Shown: positions 1 through 7,981, numbered from the stretch's first letter. The stretch is 14,377 nt of DNA from Bacteroidales bacterium UBA2198 (GCA_002328625.1 DCVC01000020.1:1-14377), one strand, 5' to 3'. The notes: a model not told the origin generated them from the sequence alone. Translations and numbers: made by a program.

Positions 1-254
1 AGAACACTGGTATTGAAAAGGTAACAGTTCAGAAAACTGTGGAAGCCTTAATGGAAACCGTAAAGCACTCTATGGTAGCCGGGAACAACGTTTATCTCAG
101 GGGCTTCGGTAGCTTTATTGTTAAGAAAAGAGCTAAGAAAACTGCAAGGAATATTTCAAAGAACACTACCATTATCATTCCAGCGCATAATATTCCGGCA
201 TTCAAACCGGCAAAATCTTTCATAAACAAAGTAAAATCTCACGCCAAGAAGTAA
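1..254 (+). CDS. HU/IHF-family DNA-binding protein, 5' end cut by window edge
   Basis: Nucleoid-associated protein that binds and bends DNA as a dimer. The reading frame is open from base 3, so 83 residues are visible and roughly the first ten to fifteen of a ~95-residue HU protein lie outside the window. Visible family features are the helix NTGIEKVTVQKTVEALME, the turn GFGSF, the basic stretch KKRAKKTARN and the DNA-contacting arm with PAHNIPAFKP. The later ATG at base 39 is internal and not the true start. A 29-codon ribosomal-protein-like gene follows after 6 bases, so the two are probably cotranscribed. Family assignment is firm. Which HU paralogue this is cannot be told. Confidence 0.93.
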   Translation, partial: NTGIEKVTVQKTVEALMETVKHSMVAGNNVYLRGFGSFIVKKRAKKTARNISKNTTIIIPAHNIPAFKPAKSFINKVKSHAKK

Positions 255-260
255 TCCTCT

Positions 261-350
261 ATGCCAAGCGGTAAGAAAAGAAAGAGACATAAAATGGCCA
301 CTCACAAGCGCAAGAAGCGTTTGAGGAAGAACAGACATAAGAAGAAGTAG
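261..350 (+). CDS. 29-residue AURKAIP1/COX24-domain protein, bS22/mS38-like small ribosomal protein
   Basis: Very small, extremely basic protein beginning MPSGKKRKRHKMATHKRKKR and ending in RHKKK. I recognise this as the tiny COX24/AURKAIP1-domain protein conserved across Bacteroidota. The family includes mitochondrial mS38 (AURKAIP1) and actinobacterial bS22, both small-subunit ribosomal proteins, so a place on the 30S subunit is likely by homology; that step is inference. It starts 6 bases after the HU stop and ends 34 bases before a hairpin that may terminate the HU transcript. About two thirds of the residues are Lys, Arg or His. Its length means many gene finders would miss it. Confidence in the coding call is high because the sequence, start and stop fit the known family exactly. 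Confidence 0.88.
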   Translation: MPSGKKRKRHKMATHKRKKRLRKNRHKKK

Positions 351-383
351 AAGATCATAGAGTGGTCAATATTAAGATATATT

Positions 384-418
384 AACCTAAAGGTCCGATG
401 ATCTTTAGGTTTCTTATA
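384..418 (+). terminator. Perfect 9-bp hairpin after HU/bS22 genes, possible terminator or rng leader hairpin
   Basis: AACCTAAAG at 384-392 and CTTTAGGTT at 403-411 are perfect inverted repeats with a 10-base loop, followed by a moderately T-rich run (TCTTATATTATT). It lies 34 bases after the bS22-like stop and about 60 bases before the RNase E/G start. It could end the HU/bS22 transcript. It could also be a stem-loop in the RNase leader. The T run is broken by A residues, so termination may be partial. Confidence 0.55.
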
Positions 419-469
419 TTATTATGTCGGTAGTTGTTGATGGTATAGTAATTCAGATTAATATGTGAA

Positions 470-2029
470 GTGGTGAACAAGGATTTAATCATTGATGTCG
501 GTGATTCTGAAGTCTCTTTGGCCCTGCTGGAAGATAAGCAGTTAATTGAGTTAAACAAGGAAAAGCGCAATGTAAGATTTTCTGTTGGTGATATCTACCT
601 GGGTAAGGTTAAAAAGATAATGCCCGGACTGAATGCCGCGTTTATCAATGTTGGTTATGAACGTGATGCTTTTCTCCATTATCTTGACCTGGGGGCACAG
701 TTTCGCACACAGCATAAGTATTACTCTTCAGCCGTGCAGAGACAGGGGAGGGTACAACCTTTGCACAAATTCAAATCTGAAGAGGACATCGATAAGGACG
801 GTAAAATTAATGATGTTCTTACAGCAGGACAAACAGTGATTGTTCAGGTGACCAAGGAACCTATCTCAACAAAGGGCCCAAGACTCTCTTCCGAGATATC
901 TTTGGCCGGAAGGAACCTTGTCCTCATGCCATTTTCCGATAAAGTATCGATTTCATCCAAAATTGAAAGCCTTGAAGAGAAGAACCGGCTGAAAACCCTT
1001 ATCCAGAGTATAAAACCGAAAAACTATGGTGTTATAGTAAGAACAGCCGCTGAAGGTAAAAAAGTTGCTGTGCTCGATTCTGAACTTCGCGAACTGGTAA
1101 AGAATTGGGAATCCTCCTTCACATCCATAAAAAAGGAGATCAAATCGCCCAGGTTGTTCATCGGGGAAATGAGCAGGACATCGACTATCATAAGAGATAT
1201 GCTTAATGTCACCTTTAACAGCATCCATTGCAACGATCAGTCGCTGGCAGATGATATAAGGAAATACATCAGGGGAATCGCACCTGAGAAAGAGAAGATA
1301 GTTAAACTATATAAAGGGACCCTGCCTGTTTTTGACCATTTTGGGATTAACAAGCAGATTAAAGCTCTTTTTGGCAAAACAGTCTCTTTTAAGCATGGAG
1401 CATACCTGATAATAGAGCATACTGAAGCACTTCATGTTATTGATGTAAACAGCGGGAACAGATCAAGATCGGGTAACGACCAGGAAACAAACGCACTTGA
1501 AGTAAACCTGGAAGCAGCGACCGAAATTGCCAGACAACTAAGACTCAGAGACATGGGAGGCATAATTGTGGTTGATTTCATTGATATGCAGTCGGCAGAG
1601 AATAAGCAATTGCTTTATGACAGGATGAAAGAGATAATGGCAAACGACAGGACCAAACACAATATACTTCAGCTTTCAAAATTCGGACTCATGCAAATAA
1701 CAAGGCAGAGAGTGAGACCAGAAATGAATATTGTCACAAATGAAAAATGTCCCTCCTGTCAGGGAACAGGAGAAACAAAGCCAACCATTCTTTTTGTTGA
1801 TGAACTTGAAAGAGCTTTATCCTTTATTGTCGGCAAGATAAAAACCCGCAATATATTGCTTAATGTCCATCCATTCGTAGCTTCGTATCTTAAAAAGGGA
1901 ATAATTCCGATTTATCTAAAATGGGACCTGAAATACAGGATCCGCCTGACGGTCCAGGCAATAACATCATATCACATGCTCGAATACCACTTTTATGACA
2001 GGTTTGATAACGAGATAGACCTGGCATAA
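470..2029 (+). CDS. rng: Rne/Rng-family endoribonuclease (RNase E/G type)
   Basis: Single-strand-specific endoribonuclease of RNA processing and mRNA decay. At 519 residues it is RNase G-sized, with no long RNase E-type C-terminal scaffold. Visible parts: an RNase H-like start (NKDLIIDVGDSEVSLALLED), an S1 RNA-binding domain from about residue 37 to 130 interrupted by a charged insertion near 80-112, and the DNase I-like catalytic core. Catalytic metal ligands are D325 (in HVIDVNSGN) and D369 (in VVDFIDM); these correspond to E. coli RNase E D303 and D346. The zinc-link CPSCQGTG has cysteines at 427 and 430. Translation begins at one of two adjacent GTG codons (470 or 473). An upstream ATG at 464 is closed at once by TGA. 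No clear promoter is seen between the hairpin at 384-411 and the start, so readthrough from the HU transcript is possible. Confidence 0.95.
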   Translation: MVNKDLIIDVGDSEVSLALLEDKQLIELNKEKRNVRFSVGDIYLGKVKKIMPGLNAAFINVGYERDAFLHYLDLGAQFRTQHKYYSSAVQRQGRVQPLHKFKSEEDIDKDGKINDVLTAGQTVIVQVTKEPISTKGPRLSSEISLAGRNLVLMPFSDKVSISSKIESLEEKNRLKTLIQSIKPKNYGVIVRTAAEGKKVAVLDSELRELVKNWESSFTSIKKEIKSPRLFIGEMSRTSTIIRDMLNVTFNSIHCNDQSLADDIRKYIRGIAPEKEKIVKLYKGTLPVFDHFGINKQIKALFGKTVSFKHGAYLIIEHTEALHVIDVNSGNRSRSGNDQETNALEVNLEAATEIARQLRLRDMGGIIVVDFIDMQSAENKQLLYDRMKEIMANDRTKHNILQLSKFGLMQITRQRVRPEMNIVTNEKCPSCQGTGETKPTILFVDELERALSFIVGKIKTRNILLNVHPFVASYLKKGIIPIYLKWDLKYRIRLTVQAITSYHMLEYHFYDRFDNEIDLA

Positions 2030-2089
2030 ACCAATTTACTGGTTTGAACTATCTGTTAATATTAACCGTTATTAATTTATGTGATTTGT

Positions 2090-2097
2090 TAGCTTTG
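2090..2097 (+). promoter_or_regulatory. Bacteroidota-type -7 promoter box before dsbD
   Basis: TAGCTTTG matches the Bacteroidota sigma-ABfr -7 consensus TAnnTTTG exactly and lies 23 bases before the dsbD ATG, which predicts a short leader. No clear TTTG -33 element is seen at the expected 19-21 base distance, only a T/A-rich sequence, so the call rests on the -7 box and position. Confidence 0.5.
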
Positions 2098-2120
2098 CAT
2101 AAAATTATCTGCCAGTTATT

Positions 2121-4115
2121 ATGATCCGGAAACTACTATATTTAATTATTCTGGTTGTTTTTTCCTTAGCCTCACAGGCTCAGATATACGATCCCGTTAC
2201 CTGGGATTTCAGGGTTGAAAAAACAGGAGAAAAGAACTACGAGATAATCATTACTGCTTTTATTGAGAAGGGCTCTCATATTTATTCCATGAATATTCCT
2301 GAAGGCGGACCCATACCTACGTCAGTTGAGATATTTACAACTGATGAGTTTATACCTGACGGCAACGCATTTGAGGTTACAAAGCCTGAAGAGATATTTG
2401 ATGAGGCTTTCGGCTTCAGAATCAGTACATTCAGCGACATGGCTGAGTTCCGGCAAAGGATTACCGCGATAAGTCCGTCATTCACTGTCAGCGGAGCAGT
2501 AAATTATATGGCTTGCAACAATACTACTTGTTCACCGCCGAAAGATGTCGAATTTAAAATCAGGATAGGTGAAAGAACACAGGATCTGTCTTCTCCGTCC
2601 CTCAGCAAAAAATCTGCTGAAGTCCCAAAATCCGGCCGGGGATTGCTTAAGTTCTTTCTGGTTTCAATGCTTGCCGGTTTTGCAGGGATATTCACACCAT
2701 GTGTTTTTCCGATGATCCCCATGACTGTTGCCTTCTTTTCGCAGGGATCAGAAAACAGGAGAAAGGCTGTTTTTAAAGCAATAATTTTCGGCTTTTCTAT
2801 AGTTATTATCTATTCATTACTCGGCATTATTGTATCTCTCACTAGTGCAGGAGCGGGTTTTGCAAATACGCTGAGCACACACTGGATCCCAAATATTATC
2901 TTCTTTACACTGTTTATTGTATTTGCCACGTCATTTTTCGGCGCATTCGAGATAATACTCCCAAATAAATGGGTCGCAAGTGCTGACTCGAAAGTTGACA
3001 AGGGAGGAATACTGGCTTCATTTTTCATGGGTCTGACCACTGTAATAGTATCTTTCTCCTGCACGGGCCCTATAATAGGGGTGCTGCTTGTTGAAGCTGC
3101 CAGCGGGGATGTCCTGCGGCCGACTGTAGGTATGTTCGGATTTGGACTGGCGTTTGCACTTCCTTTTACAATCTTTGCCCTTTTCCCGTCGGTACTGAAC
3201 AGATTACCCAAATCGGGCGGCTGGCTGAACTCAGTCAAAGTAGTTCTTGGTTTTATTATGCTGGCATTCAGTATGAAATTCCTGATGACCATAGATAGTG
3301 TTTACTCCTTTAATATCCTGACAAGAGATATTTACCTTGCGATTTGGATTGTGATATTTTCTCTGATGGGACTCTATCTGATGGGAAAAATAAGATTTCC
3401 CCATGATAATGATCTTCCTTACATTGGCACATTCAGATTATTCTTAATAATTGCTGTTTTTACATTCGTTATATATCTGGTCCCGGGATTATTCGGAGCT
3501 CCACTGAAAGGATTGTCAGCCCTGCTTCCTTCACCGGAATCATCGAGAATTAATTTATCAAAGTTTTCAGCAGATGACAGAAGCATCTCGGTGCCTGTTT
3601 TGCAGGGCAGCATATTTTCAAGTGCCCGGTGTTCGGAACCAAAACATGGAAACATATTTAAGATGCCGCATGGTCTTCAGGGATATTATGATTATAAGCA
3701 GGGACTTGTCTGTGCGAAAGAGCAGAACAAACCGGTTTTACTCGATTTTAAGGGACATGCATGTGCCAATTGTAAGTTGATGGAAGCCAGGGTATGGTCC
3801 GATCCGGAAGTATTAAAAAGGCTCAGGGATAATTTTGTGATAGTCGCCCTTTATGTTGATGACAGGACCCAGTTACAGGAGGATGAATGGATAACCTCTT
3901 CAGTTGACGGCAAGATTAAGAAAACCATAGGTAAAATCAATGAAGATCTGGAGATATCAAAATTCAAAACTAATGCACTTCCTCTTTACGTGATAACAGA
4001 TCACGATGGCAATCCCCTGAACAGGCCAATGCCAACCAACTTTAATGTTGAAGAGTACAAGAAATGGCTCGATGAAGGAGTGGAATTATTCAGGAAAAGT
4101 CCGGGCACTATTTAA
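2121..4115 (+). CDS. dsbD: DsbD-type transmembrane protein-disulfide reductase with C-terminal thioredoxin domain
   Basis: Carries electrons from cytoplasmic thioredoxin across the inner membrane to keep exported thiols reduced. The 664 residues show the full three-part layout. First come a signal peptide (1-20, ending ASQA) and an N-terminal DsbD-alpha-like periplasmic domain with the cysteine pair C132/C137 (MACNNTTC). Next is a membrane core of about eight helices (roughly 174-457) with C194 in FTPCVFP and C314 in SFSCTGP, the transmembrane cysteine pair. Last is a periplasmic thioredoxin-like domain with C548-A-N-C551 and a cis-proline at P621 (NALPLYVI). The active site reads HACANC where proteobacterial DsbD has a Trp before the first Cys; I believe this is usual in this phylum. 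Its stop overlaps the stop of the convergent DUF4097-like gene by 8 bases, leaving no room for a separate terminator. Smaller CcdA proteins lack the outer domains, so DsbD is the better name. Confidence 0.93.
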   Translation: MIRKLLYLIILVVFSLASQAQIYDPVTWDFRVEKTGEKNYEIIITAFIEKGSHIYSMNIPEGGPIPTSVEIFTTDEFIPDGNAFEVTKPEEIFDEAFGFRISTFSDMAEFRQRITAISPSFTVSGAVNYMACNNTTCSPPKDVEFKIRIGERTQDLSSPSLSKKSAEVPKSGRGLLKFFLVSMLAGFAGIFTPCVFPMIPMTVAFFSQGSENRRKAVFKAIIFGFSIVIIYSLLGIIVSLTSAGAGFANTLSTHWIPNIIFFTLFIVFATSFFGAFEIILPNKWVASADSKVDKGGILASFFMGLTTVIVSFSCTGPIIGVLLVEAASGDVLRPTVGMFGFGLAFALPFTIFALFPSVLNRLPKSGGWLNSVKVVLGFIMLAFSMKFLMTIDSVYSFNILTRDIYLAIWIVIFSLMGLYLMGKIRFPHDNDLPYIGTFRLFLIIAVFTFVIYLVPGLFGAPLKGLSALLPSPESSRINLSKFSADDRSISVPVLQGSIFSSARCSEPKHGNIFKMPHGLQGYYDYKQGLVCAKEQNKPVLLDFKGHACANCKLMEARVWSDPEVLKRLRDNFVIVALYVDDRTQLQEDEWITSSVDGKIKKTIGKINEDLEISKFKTNALPLYVITDHDGNPLNRPMPTNFNVEEYKKWLDEGVELFRKSPGTI

Positions 4116-5193
4116 TATGAATATTACCCCTGTTGGCATCAATCTGAACTTTCACATTTCCGGGATTTCTACCAATGGTACCAAATGTAGCATACTCTTT
4201 CTTTTCTTCATTAATAGATTTCTTTTCAACCTTTATATTTTGTCCGGGTAATGTAAGAAAAGTATTTGTGTGCCTGATATCCAGATTATACGATGCTGAA
4301 GGATCGAAAGTAAGATAAATATCTGTATATCCTGAATTCAAGTTGATCATTTCGATACTTTTACCAATATGATCAACGCTTATTGTTCCATATTTTGAGA
4401 CAATATTAAGCTCTCTGTCAAGTTCATCGATCCTGTAATCGGTAAAGTAGGAATTGCCTTTTACCGATCCGGCTGTTCCTATGTAGAATTTGTCTCTTCT
4501 TGATCTGGTGTCGATATTCCCTGCCTTTTTCAGATCGAACCGTGAAGAGATCGAGGTTATAATAAGGTTTTTTGATCCCCCGATAACCACATCTGAAAAT
4601 GAGGCGTCAAAATAACCATCGTTAATCGAGTTGATTGTTGCATTGCAGAAGTTCATTTTGATCCTGGCTGTCTTCTCCAGGGAATTTGCTTTGAATGATC
4701 CGTTTGAAAGGTCAAGTGAAAAATTGCCGGTATTATTCTCAATATAGACATCACCATATTTGTTTATAATTCTGATATTCAGAAATTCCGGTACTGTAAT
4801 GAAATAATTGATCTGAATTTTTGAATCATATGGTATCAGCTTGTTAGTCATACCTTTGAAACTTTCGAAAAGCAAATTGATGTTCTGTGAAAATTGCGTT
4901 TCGGCCCTTACAAGGAAGCTTGTTTCTGTAATATTTATATCAATTCCTTTTAACATTTTCGCGGGCCTGTCCTGGTTTGATGCAACAGCCTCCACATCAA
5001 CACTGATTGTTACGGAATCGGAATTGCCCGGTGTAATGTGGATGTTCCCGTATTTATTGCTTATTTCAAGGGTGGTCTCCCTGTTTACAGAAACAGATTT
5101 CATGAACGTTCTTTTTTCTGAGAAGGGCTGTCCGGTCATAATTTCAGACAGACACAGGGATATCAGTATTGTGGCAGTAAATTTATAATACAT
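4108..5193 (-). CDS. Exported DUF4097-like beta-strand-repeat protein, third gene of the ECF sigma operon
   Basis: Exact function unknown. Starting at the ATG at 5193, the 361 residues begin with a signal peptide (MYYKFTATILISLCLSEIMTG) and continue as a long series of short beta-strand units such as TLEISNKYGNIHITPG, IINKYGDVYIENNTGN and IVSKYGTISVDHIG. The repeated KYG-[DNT]-[IV] pattern, with one turn per strand, is typical of DUF4097/DUF2807 right-handed beta-solenoid proteins, probably periplasmic or outer-membrane associated. An in-frame ATG at 5223 exists but would overlap the preceding gene by 41 bases. The 5193 start gives an 11-base overlap and a cleaner signal peptide. It lies downstream of the sigma and membrane genes in one tightly coupled unit, so it is probably a target or sensor partner of that regulator. 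Its stop overlaps dsbD's stop. Confidence 0.8.
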   Translation of the reverse strand: MYYKFTATILISLCLSEIMTGQPFSEKRTFMKSVSVNRETTLEISNKYGNIHITPGNSDSVTISVDVEAVASNQDRPAKMLKGIDINITETSFLVRAETQFSQNINLLFESFKGMTNKLIPYDSKIQINYFITVPEFLNIRIINKYGDVYIENNTGNFSLDLSNGSFKANSLEKTARIKMNFCNATINSINDGYFDASFSDVVIGGSKNLIITSISSRFDLKKAGNIDTRSRRDKFYIGTAGSVKGNSYFTDYRIDELDRELNIVSKYGTISVDHIGKSIEMINLNSGYTDIYLTFDPSASYNLDIRHTNTFLTLPGQNIKVEKKSINEEKKEYATFGTIGRNPGNVKVQIDANRGNIHIK

Positions 5194-5731
5194 GGTTATT
5201 GTTCTTTTCGTGACCATTTTCATTTTGTTTCAGAATATCAAGTATCTCCTCAAGCATGCGTATCCTTATCCTGTAGTTATTTATTAAAGCCTCGATAACT
5301 TCCTGATTGGCAATGTTATCTTTGAGATCCTTTTTAATTTCAGCATAAATACTATCGAGTTGGGTCAGATCATTGAAAAGCTCCTTATCAATATCCGGAT
5401 GGAGGTTCGTAAGCGATGTTGCTTTGGTGTAGAGCTCATTAATCAGGTTATTGTAGTATATTTCAGTCTCTTTCAGTTGAGGATCAGGCATAAAATATGT
5501 ATTATTCTTAACTCCCTTATAAGTCATTGAAGAAGTTCTGTTATACCATACATAAAAGAATGCCGCAGTTCCCAGGATGACAGTAATCATTGCAGCTGCT
5601 GAAAACCTTATTAATAAGGACCTTTTACTATTCTTCATCCCTGAACGTATTCCTTGCCATACCGATGGTGAAGGTGAATATTTGTCAAGGTCATTCCTGT
5701 TTTCTTTTATATATTTTTCAAGATTATCCAT
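5183..5731 (-). CDS. Single-pass membrane protein, probable anti-sigma factor of the adjacent ECF sigma
   Basis: The 182 residues have a short cytoplasmic N-terminus (MDNLEKYIKENRNDLDKYSP, then SPSVWQGI), one membrane helix at about 39-63 and an extracytoplasmic part. That part contains a helical, likely coiled-coil segment (roughly 140-175, including EALINNYRIRIRMLEEILDI). No zinc-binding HxxxCxxC anti-sigma motif is present. The call rests on topology and position: it starts inside the 3' end of the ECF sigma gene (8-base overlap) and its own end overlaps the DUF4097-like gene. The arrangement of sigma, single-pass membrane protein and exported protein is common in Bacteroidota. A membrane-tethered anti-sigma factor is the best inference, but direct sequence proof is lacking. 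Confidence 0.65.
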   Translation of the reverse strand: MDNLEKYIKENRNDLDKYSPSPSVWQGIRSGMKNSKRSLLIRFSAAAMITVILGTAAFFYVWYNRTSSMTYKGVKNNTYFMPDPQLKETEIYYNNLINELYTKATSLTNLHPDIDKELFNDLTQLDSIYAEIKKDLKDNIANQEVIEALINNYRIRIRMLEEILDILKQNENGHEKNNNHVL

Positions 5732-6266
5732 AGCGTTTATTTTTTAACATTCTTCTTAGTTTATCTTTTGCTCTCGAATACTGCGATTTTGAAGTCGATT
5801 CAGAAATTCCCAGTATCTGGGAAATTTCTGAATGATCATAACCTTCAAGCAAGTAGAGGGTTAGGATGATCCTGTAACCATCGGGAAGCTTCTCTATTCC
5901 CCTGAATATCTCGGAAATGTTAAATTCTGTTTCTTCCTCATCTTCACCTGCCGGTTCCGGAACAGTATCATAATACTGAAGATCTATTTTCCTTTTTTTC
6001 AGATGATTTATGCAGTGGTTAATTAAAGTAGCCTTAATCCATGCGCCTATAGTTGACTCAAATCTAAACGATCCGATACTCCTGAAACAATCAGTGAATG
6101 TTTCCTGAAGTATATCCTCTGCGTCTTCACGGTTATTCACAAACCTGTAAGCAAGATTAAACATGGCTTTTGCATATTGCTGATAGAGTTTAAACTGGGC
6201 TTTGCTGTTGCCCTTAATACAATCTTCAACCAGTTTTTCATGAATATAAAAAGTCTGATTATTCAC
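5724..6266 (-). CDS. ECF-family RNA polymerase sigma factor (sigma-70 regions 2 and 4)
   Basis: Alternative sigma factor that directs RNA polymerase to a limited set of promoters. The 180 residues contain region 2 at about 22-92, with the core-binding helix DAEDILQETF (48-57) and the promoter-melting segment FRFESTIGAWIKATLINHCINHLKK. An acidic linker (PAGEDEEETEF) follows, then region 4 at about 120-175 with the helix-turn-helix HSEISQILGISESTSKSQYS. There is no region 1.1 or 3, as expected for ECF members. The start is a GTG codon at 6266; the next in-frame Met, at residue 35, would cut into region 2. A candidate ECF promoter lies just upstream, suggesting autoregulation. It is followed by a membrane protein and an exported protein in overlapping frames. 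The signal it responds to is unknown. Confidence 0.93.
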   Translation of the reverse strand: MNNQTFYIHEKLVEDCIKGNSKAQFKLYQQYAKAMFNLAYRFVNNREDAEDILQETFTDCFRSIGSFRFESTIGAWIKATLINHCINHLKKRKIDLQYYDTVPEPAGEDEEETEFNISEIFRGIEKLPDGYRIILTLYLLEGYDHSEISQILGISESTSKSQYSRAKDKLRRMLKNKRYG

Positions 6267-6289
6267 TTTCGAAATTAACTTTTACTAAA

Positions 6290-6312
6290 GACAAAATGAC
6301 GCCGAAGTAGTT
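6290..6312 (-). promoter_or_regulatory. Candidate ECF-type autoregulatory promoter (AAC-N17-GTC)
   Basis: Read on the minus strand, GCAACTACTT carries the AAC typical of ECF -35 elements (complement of 6310-6312). After 17 bases comes GTC in TTGTCTTT (complement of 6290-6292), the typical ECF -10 core. Transcription would begin near 6280, about 14 bases before the sigma GTG start. It lies in the 52-base gap after lnt. The elements fit general ECF promoter rules; that this particular sigma uses them is inference. Confidence 0.55.
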
Positions 6313-6318
6313 GCACCA

Positions 6319-7923
6319 TCATCCGTATTTTTTTATAACAGGTTTTATGATAAAAACAAATAAGAAGATTATGATGCTGATAAAAAAAGATATTATCATG
6401 ATATAATCACCATGTCTGGAGTAAAAGGTGATATGCTCTTCGGGAATTATCCTTCCTTTTAGGGTTTCCCGGGTCCACCAACCGGTTTTTTGAGTTATTC
6501 TGCCTTTGAAATCTATTAAACATGAGATACCGGTATTAGCGGCTCTTGCAACAGGTCTGCGGGTTTCGATTGCTCTCAGTGAAGCATAAGAAAGATGATG
6601 TTTGAAGCCATTTGTATTTTTCCACCAGCCATCATTTGTTATTATGAATATTGCGTTTGCTCCTTCCTTCACATATTCTGTAACATATTTACCGAATACC
6701 GATTCATAACATATTACCGGGGCTGCCGATTCTCCTGTTCCGGAATGGGTAAAGCATGTTCTTTCCTTTTGAATTTCATATCCTTTGGTACCGCCCATAT
6801 TGGGAAATATTCTGTTCATCAATCCGTCGGGCACTTTTATTAACTGATTCTCGACTCCTGCCACAAGTTTTGATTTATGATAGATTTCAATGGATTTCCC
6901 TGTATCTATCTTAAAAGCAGAATTAAAATATTTTGCATGAGGTCTTTTATTTTGGCCACCTGCCGGATCATTTTCTAATGCTCCTGATGACTGTTCATAA
7001 GTAGAATAGCTGACCATGCCGGTTATCATGCAAACCCCCGGATTAAGGGCTATGAACTCCTTTATCATACTGATGTATCCGTTCTGATGGAGATCATTGA
7101 CATTAATAGGATCATCCACAGTGGTCTCAGGGGTAATTACCCATTCAGTATTTTCCGTGACTTCACGTCCTGCCATTTCAAGCACTTTACCAAGCTGCTC
7201 CTCAAAAGGAATGATGAATTTTTCGGTATATGGATCTACATTAGGCTGAATGATAAGTACTTCGCTTATCTTCTTTTCAGAAGGCTTTATCATATAGAAC
7301 CTTGCAAATGAAATTATTGAAGGGATTATAAAGGTTAACAGCCAGATTACAGCAATAATCATGCTTCCCTTTTGTCTTTTTAAAAGTTTAATAAGCAAGA
7401 TAGCAACAAGCAGGTTTGAGGTCAGGATCCAGAGTGTCCCTCCTCCAACTCCGGATGCCTCATACCACTGAATAAACAAAATATCTTTTGAAAGGCCGTT
7501 GCCCAGATTTACCCATGGGGAAAGCAGGTCAATATTCAGACACAGAAATTCAAATGTGAGCCAGAAAGCCAGCAATGAGATAAAGCCTGCAATATTGCCG
7601 GTTTTCAGTCGGACAACATGAGCGAGCCACATCGTGAATGCCATCAGGAATGAGACCTCCAGGATTACAGTTATGGCGGCCAAAATACTCGCAATCCTGA
7701 CCCAGCCAAGGGTTAATATGTTGAAAATAACAAATCCGGGCAGGAGATAAATAAAAAAAGAAGTCAAATGATATTTTTCCCGGTTTTCATAAAGAGCGTT
7801 CTCCATCAAAAGAAAAGGGACTAATCCGATCAGCAGGATAAGTCCGGAACACCAGTCTGTCCATGCCAGTGCCATAAGGATACCACCGGCCACAGAAAGT
7901 GAAGTAATGATATATTTATTCAT
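6319..7923 (-). CDS. lnt: Apolipoprotein N-acyltransferase Lnt
   Basis: Adds the third, amide-linked acyl chain to the N-terminal cysteine of lipoproteins in the inner membrane. From the ATG at 7923 the protein has 534 residues. Several membrane helices occupy about 1-215, followed by a nitrilase-like periplasmic domain (roughly 220-500) and a final membrane helix near 507-526. The nitrilase triad is visible: E266 in VITPETT, K350 in YHKSKLVAG and C405 in VICYES. The frame stays open to an ATG at 7965, but that codon is upstream of the promoter's -7 box. The usable starts are therefore ATG 7932 or ATG 7923; I chose 7923 (MNKYIITSLS). The LVPFGE motif of proteobacterial Lnt reads LVAGVEN here, which I believe is usual for this phylum. 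A lipoprotein dipeptidase is encoded divergently, and the ECF sigma operon follows after 52 bases. Confidence 0.93.
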   Translation of the reverse strand: MNKYIITSLSVAGGILMALAWTDWCSGLILLIGLVPFLLMENALYENREKYHLTSFFIYLLPGFVIFNILTLGWVRIASILAAITVILEVSFLMAFTMWLAHVVRLKTGNIAGFISLLAFWLTFEFLCLNIDLLSPWVNLGNGLSKDILFIQWYEASGVGGGTLWILTSNLLVAILLIKLLKRQKGSMIIAVIWLLTFIIPSIISFARFYMIKPSEKKISEVLIIQPNVDPYTEKFIIPFEEQLGKVLEMAGREVTENTEWVITPETTVDDPINVNDLHQNGYISMIKEFIALNPGVCMITGMVSYSTYEQSSGALENDPAGGQNKRPHAKYFNSAFKIDTGKSIEIYHKSKLVAGVENQLIKVPDGLMNRIFPNMGGTKGYEIQKERTCFTHSGTGESAAPVICYESVFGKYVTEYVKEGANAIFIITNDGWWKNTNGFKHHLSYASLRAIETRRPVARAANTGISCLIDFKGRITQKTGWWTRETLKGRIIPEEHITFYSRHGDYIMIISFFISIIIFLFVFIIKPVIKKYG

Positions 7924-7951
7924 GTCTTTCATCCATCTGCCCATCGCATAA

Positions 7952-7981
7952 CAAAAATAGAACAAGATAAGACGGATTCAA
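7952..7981 (-). promoter_or_regulatory. lnt promoter, TTG-N19-TATTTTTG
   Basis: On the minus strand TTG (complement of 7979-7981) is followed after 19 bases by TATTTTTG (complement of 7952-7959). The latter is an exact match to the Bacteroidota -7 consensus TAnnTTTG at normal spacing. Transcription would start near 7946, giving a leader of about 15-25 bases and excluding the in-frame ATG at 7965 as the lnt start. Confidence 0.7.

Noticed and set aside
2028..2045. AAACCA/TGGTTT inverted repeat just after the RNase E/G stop
   Set aside because: Only 6 bp, AT-rich, and without a following T run, so not convincing as a terminator.
2810..3292. 160-codon minus-strand open frame inside dsbD
   Set aside because: A shadow of the membrane-core coding sequence of dsbD; no start context, domain or neighbour supports it.
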